Of a stretch of 64,000 nucleotides of DNA, positions 61,228-64,000 are shown one piece after another. The stretch is from NCBI RefSeq assembly GCF_000499845.2, contig NC_023759.2, positions 48,830,172 through 48,894,171 on the forward strand, given 5' to 3'. The notes beneath the pieces were generated by a model. It was not told where the DNA came from. It did not search any database and worked only from the letters and a program-made list of their open reading frames with translations. Every line of letters starts with the position of its first letter. Position 1 is the first letter of the stretch. Position numbers and translations under genes: made by a program. The stretch comes from Phaseolus vulgaris. Lineage: Eukaryota; Streptophyta; Magnoliopsida; Fabales; Fabaceae.

Positions 61228-61836
61228 TAGAGGTAGTAAATTAAGCTTAAATTCGTGAGTCGATTTAGTTTATTATGGGTTCAAGTCGGACTGAGTTGAA
61301 AATATACAATTTTTTTTTAAATATGAGTTAATTTTGAAATTGACTCACTTAATTGATGAGTTGAATGGATTCAATATTTGATGTGAGTTAACTTGTAGTT
61401 CATCAACAACATTTTTTTTATTGTATTTTTTCATTACTTTTAATTATGTAGGCTAACAATTTAGTATTTCAAAATATTTGAAGGTTGTTCAACAATGTTT
61501 GCACGGGTTAGATGTCTAATTTATTTTTTTTTGTCAAATTATATAAGTTGAAACTTTGATTCTTCACTTACTATAGTATCACTTTTGAATTGAGGTTAAT
61601 ATTTGATAAGACATGTTAACATTTTAACTGTAGTGTTATAAATAGATGAATCGAGTTCATTTGATCTAATTGTATTACAATAAGTTAATATGACAAAATA
61701 TGTTTAAGTGAGTCAACTCATCAACTCATGAATCAACTTGGGTTATATTAACTCACTAAAAAGTAAATCGAGTTAAGTTAACTCATTTTTAGCCCAACTA
61801 ACCTGTGAGTTAAGTTGACTCACTTTGACATTTCTA
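61228..61836. mobile_element. Candidate hAT-type non-autonomous element
   Basis: The left end TAGAGGTAGTAAATTAAGC and the right end (reverse complement TAGAAATGTCAAAGTGAGTC) resemble the TAGGGGTGTCAAA-type ends of plant hAT MITEs. The inside is built of repeated GAGTTAA/TTAACTC and GAGTCAACTCA motifs in both orientations. No convincing 8-bp target-site duplication could be read. Confidence 0.45.
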
Positions 61837-62944
61837 TGTAATAGTCCATTCATTTATTAAACTAACACTTTCATCATATTATTTATTTCAAATTGAATAA
61901 TCTATTTTATTTGATCTCCATATCTAATACACACAACTAAGTGTCCACACTAACTATTTAGGATATTATTCTCAAGTAAAACATACAACTAATGCAATTT
62001 CATAAATACTTTAAAAATAAATTAAATAAGTTAAATTTAAATAAAAATATGTATTATTGTCTAATTACTCCTTTTTAAGTAAGTTACACAATTATTTTAT
62101 TAAAAAAAAATTCTTACCATTTTAATTTAGTCCGATTGCAAAGTTTAGACCATTTTGATTGGTATGCAAGGTCTAGACTAAATCTCAATTTTAAAATTCA
62201 TGGAAGCCGTACACAAAGAGGTTTCTAACTTTTTATAGTCTTGCTGCGATGATTAAAAAATATTACTACGTTAATTACTTGAGTAAAAAAACATATTCAA
62301 ATAAATAAATCTTAATTTTAATATTTTTAATAGCATCAATTTTGAAGAGACAAAATACCAAATTGAATGAAAATTTTAAAAACTTGTTAATCTATATAGT
62401 AGATGATTGTTTGCATTTTTTTAAACTTCATGAATATTTAATTCATTTAAAGGTATTAAATATATTTTTTAAGTTAGTACTATATGATAAATAATTTCCA
62501 CATAAATATTTTGTTGGATAACAGTTGTGATTTAATAATAAGAAATAGTTGGACAGAACACACAGGTACAAGTCCACGTGCAACTTGTCGAATGCTCTAT
62601 CTCTCTGTTAATCGTTACGTCCACAAATAACAAATATCACCGTTACAATTTCTAATTTATAGTTTCTGATGAATTTTTAAAATTAACACTTTTATTTTTA
62701 CTTCGGAAAAATTAATATTCATCATGCATGTATATAGGAGCTTTAAACAAGATTTTTATAATATTTTATTCATAAATATAAATTTAAAATTTTGCTAAAA
62801 AATCTGGAATGCATGATTTATGGGAGATTTTACTTTGTTTTAGGTTAATCTAACTCAAATTACACTGTCAAAGGGTTAAGGAGAAAATATACCAACTAAA
62901 TAATGAATACAGTTATTTTCGAGTTTCAGTTTATATATAATAGT
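61837..62944. other. Intergenic, no feature recognised
   Basis: AT-rich DNA without recognisable coding sequence. Confidence 0.4.
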
Positions 62945-63672
62945 ACACTATAAAAAATTTAAAATAGAAATTAATTTTATAGATAAAAGAATAATTAATA
63001 TATTAACTAAATTAAAAATTATTTTATAAATAAAAAAATTATTAGCATCTAAATTGTTTTTTATTATTAATAAAAAATTATAAAATATTTTTAAATTAAT
63101 ATCAATTTTTATAAAGTAATTTTTAAATTAATATATAACCAATAGTTAATGAGATTTTATCTATTAATTACTTATATTTTAATTTAGTCTCTATATATTA
63201 ATTTTTTAGAAACTAATTTATAATTTAAAATATTAGTTACACAAATTTTATTAACTAATTTAAATATTAATTTAAAAGTTATTTTATAAAATTTTATTAA
63301 TAGAAAAAATCATTTTAAATATCAATAATTTTTTAATTTAATCTTTTCATTAGTATAATAGGTTTCCATTTTGTCTGTTCTTATAATTATTTATGAATAG
63401 GTATAGTTTATCTATGTATCATTTATGTATAGTCTATCTATGTATCATTTTCGTTAACACATGAACTTTGGTCTAGTTCTCCGTATTTTTGTATTTTCTT
63501 TTTTTTAATAATAATTTTTTCATGTGATGACAAATTATTGTTGTTACTTGAGGTGTCAGCCCAGTGATGTCTAATATGAAAACTTTTATTTTAAATTTAT
63601 TTTATAATTTAAGTAATATAATAATTAATTATTTTAATCTATAAAATTAATTTCTATTTTAAATTTTTATTG
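62945..63672. mobile_element. MITE (family A) interrupted by repeat B
   Basis: A left inverted end at 62950-62984 (core TTTAAAATAGAAATTAATTT) is matched almost base for base by the reverse complement of 63637-63670. The inner part has the family-A motif order. At 63344-63588 the element is interrupted by a copy of repeat B (also at 34757-34984), after which the family-A right end resumes (TAATATAATAATTAATTATT). Confidence 0.7.
63344..63588. repeat. Dispersed repeat B, copy 2 (nested)
   Basis: Homologous to 34757-34984. Contains a short tandem duplication of GTATAGTTTATCTATGTATC / GTATAGTCTATCTATGTATC at about 63401-63450 that copy 1 lacks. Confidence 0.6.
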
Positions 63673-64000
63673 AATTAATTAATATACTATAACTTGATTT
63701 CCCAAAAATAAAATATTGACTGTACCTTTTACAAAATGTTCTTCCTATAAATTAACCTAACTCTTAAATAAAGCAAATAAGAAACATTGTTTACATTTTC
63801 AAAATATTAGTAATATTAAAGGCATTTAATATTTTATTCAATATTTTCTTGAGTTAGTATATAAAAAGATGCAAAAAACTATAAAATGATTACCCAGTCT
63901 TTTATTTCCCAAATACAATTATGCAAAATGCATGCACACCTTGTTTTGGAGTTTTTTCCTTTTTCCAATGTTTAAGAAAAAATGGGTAAATGCAATGAAT
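63673..64000. other. Intergenic, no feature recognised
   Basis: AT-rich sequence to the end of the window. Confidence 0.4.

Noticed and set aside
1..64000. CRISPR arrays, operons, prophage or other prokaryotic systems
   Set aside because: The DNA is plant nuclear: spliced genes, LINEs and MITEs. The only tandem repeats are microsatellites, duplications and transposon subterminal arrays.

Overview
The window is plant nuclear DNA. It is AT-rich, with long gene-poor intergenic stretches, genes split by GT-AG introns, and plant-specific families: an AT-hook PPC protein, a SUPERMAN-type EAR zinc finger, GNOM-type ARF-GEFs, a DUF604 glycosyltransferase, and fragments of a B3 gene. Several dispersed repeats resemble ones I associate with legumes, so a legume (perhaps Phaseolus/Vigna-like) is my inference, not a demonstration.

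Layout. 2.9-3.8 kb (-): single-exon AHL-family gene in a local GC-rich island. 9.8-21.65 kb (-): a decaying tandem array of tropinone-reductase-like SDR genes. It holds a solo last-exon relic (10.1-10.3 kb), a copy without exon 1 (12.3-14.5 kb), one apparently intact five-exon gene (16.1-19.1 kb) and a multiply frameshifted pseudogene (20.0-21.65 kb). A B3-domain gene fragment (14.8-15.5 kb) lies where exon 1 of the truncated copy should be, and a piece of it also sits inside intron 1 of the intact copy. 24.9-25.8 kb (-): two-exon SUPERMAN-like C2H2 repressor. 28-39.6 kb: a repeat-rich desert with a 5'-truncated LINE carrying clear target-site duplications, an isolated CACTA-like end with hairpin repeats, several MITEs, a long (AT)n tract and a LINE ORF1/ORF2 relic. 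40.0-42.1 kb (+): three-exon DUF604 glycosyltransferase. 45.7-51.5 kb and 53.6-59.8 kb (-): a head-to-tail pair of GNOM-type Sec7 ARF-GEF genes. 59.9-64 kb: AT-rich intergenic DNA with a hAT-like element and a MITE with another repeat nested in it.

The genes do not form a pathway. The most biologically interesting point is the GNOM pair. The upstream paralog (53.6-58.6 kb) has leucine at the Sec7 position aligned with GNOM Met696, the brefeldin-A sensitivity residue, and has also lost the ancestral start codon. The other paralog keeps Met at both places. This predicts a tandem pair of one BFA-sensitive and one BFA-resistant GBF-type ARF-GEF. The SDR/B3 region is a second point of interest: it is a mosaic produced by recent segmental duplication. 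I found no CRISPR array, rRNA, confident tRNA or bacterial-type system.
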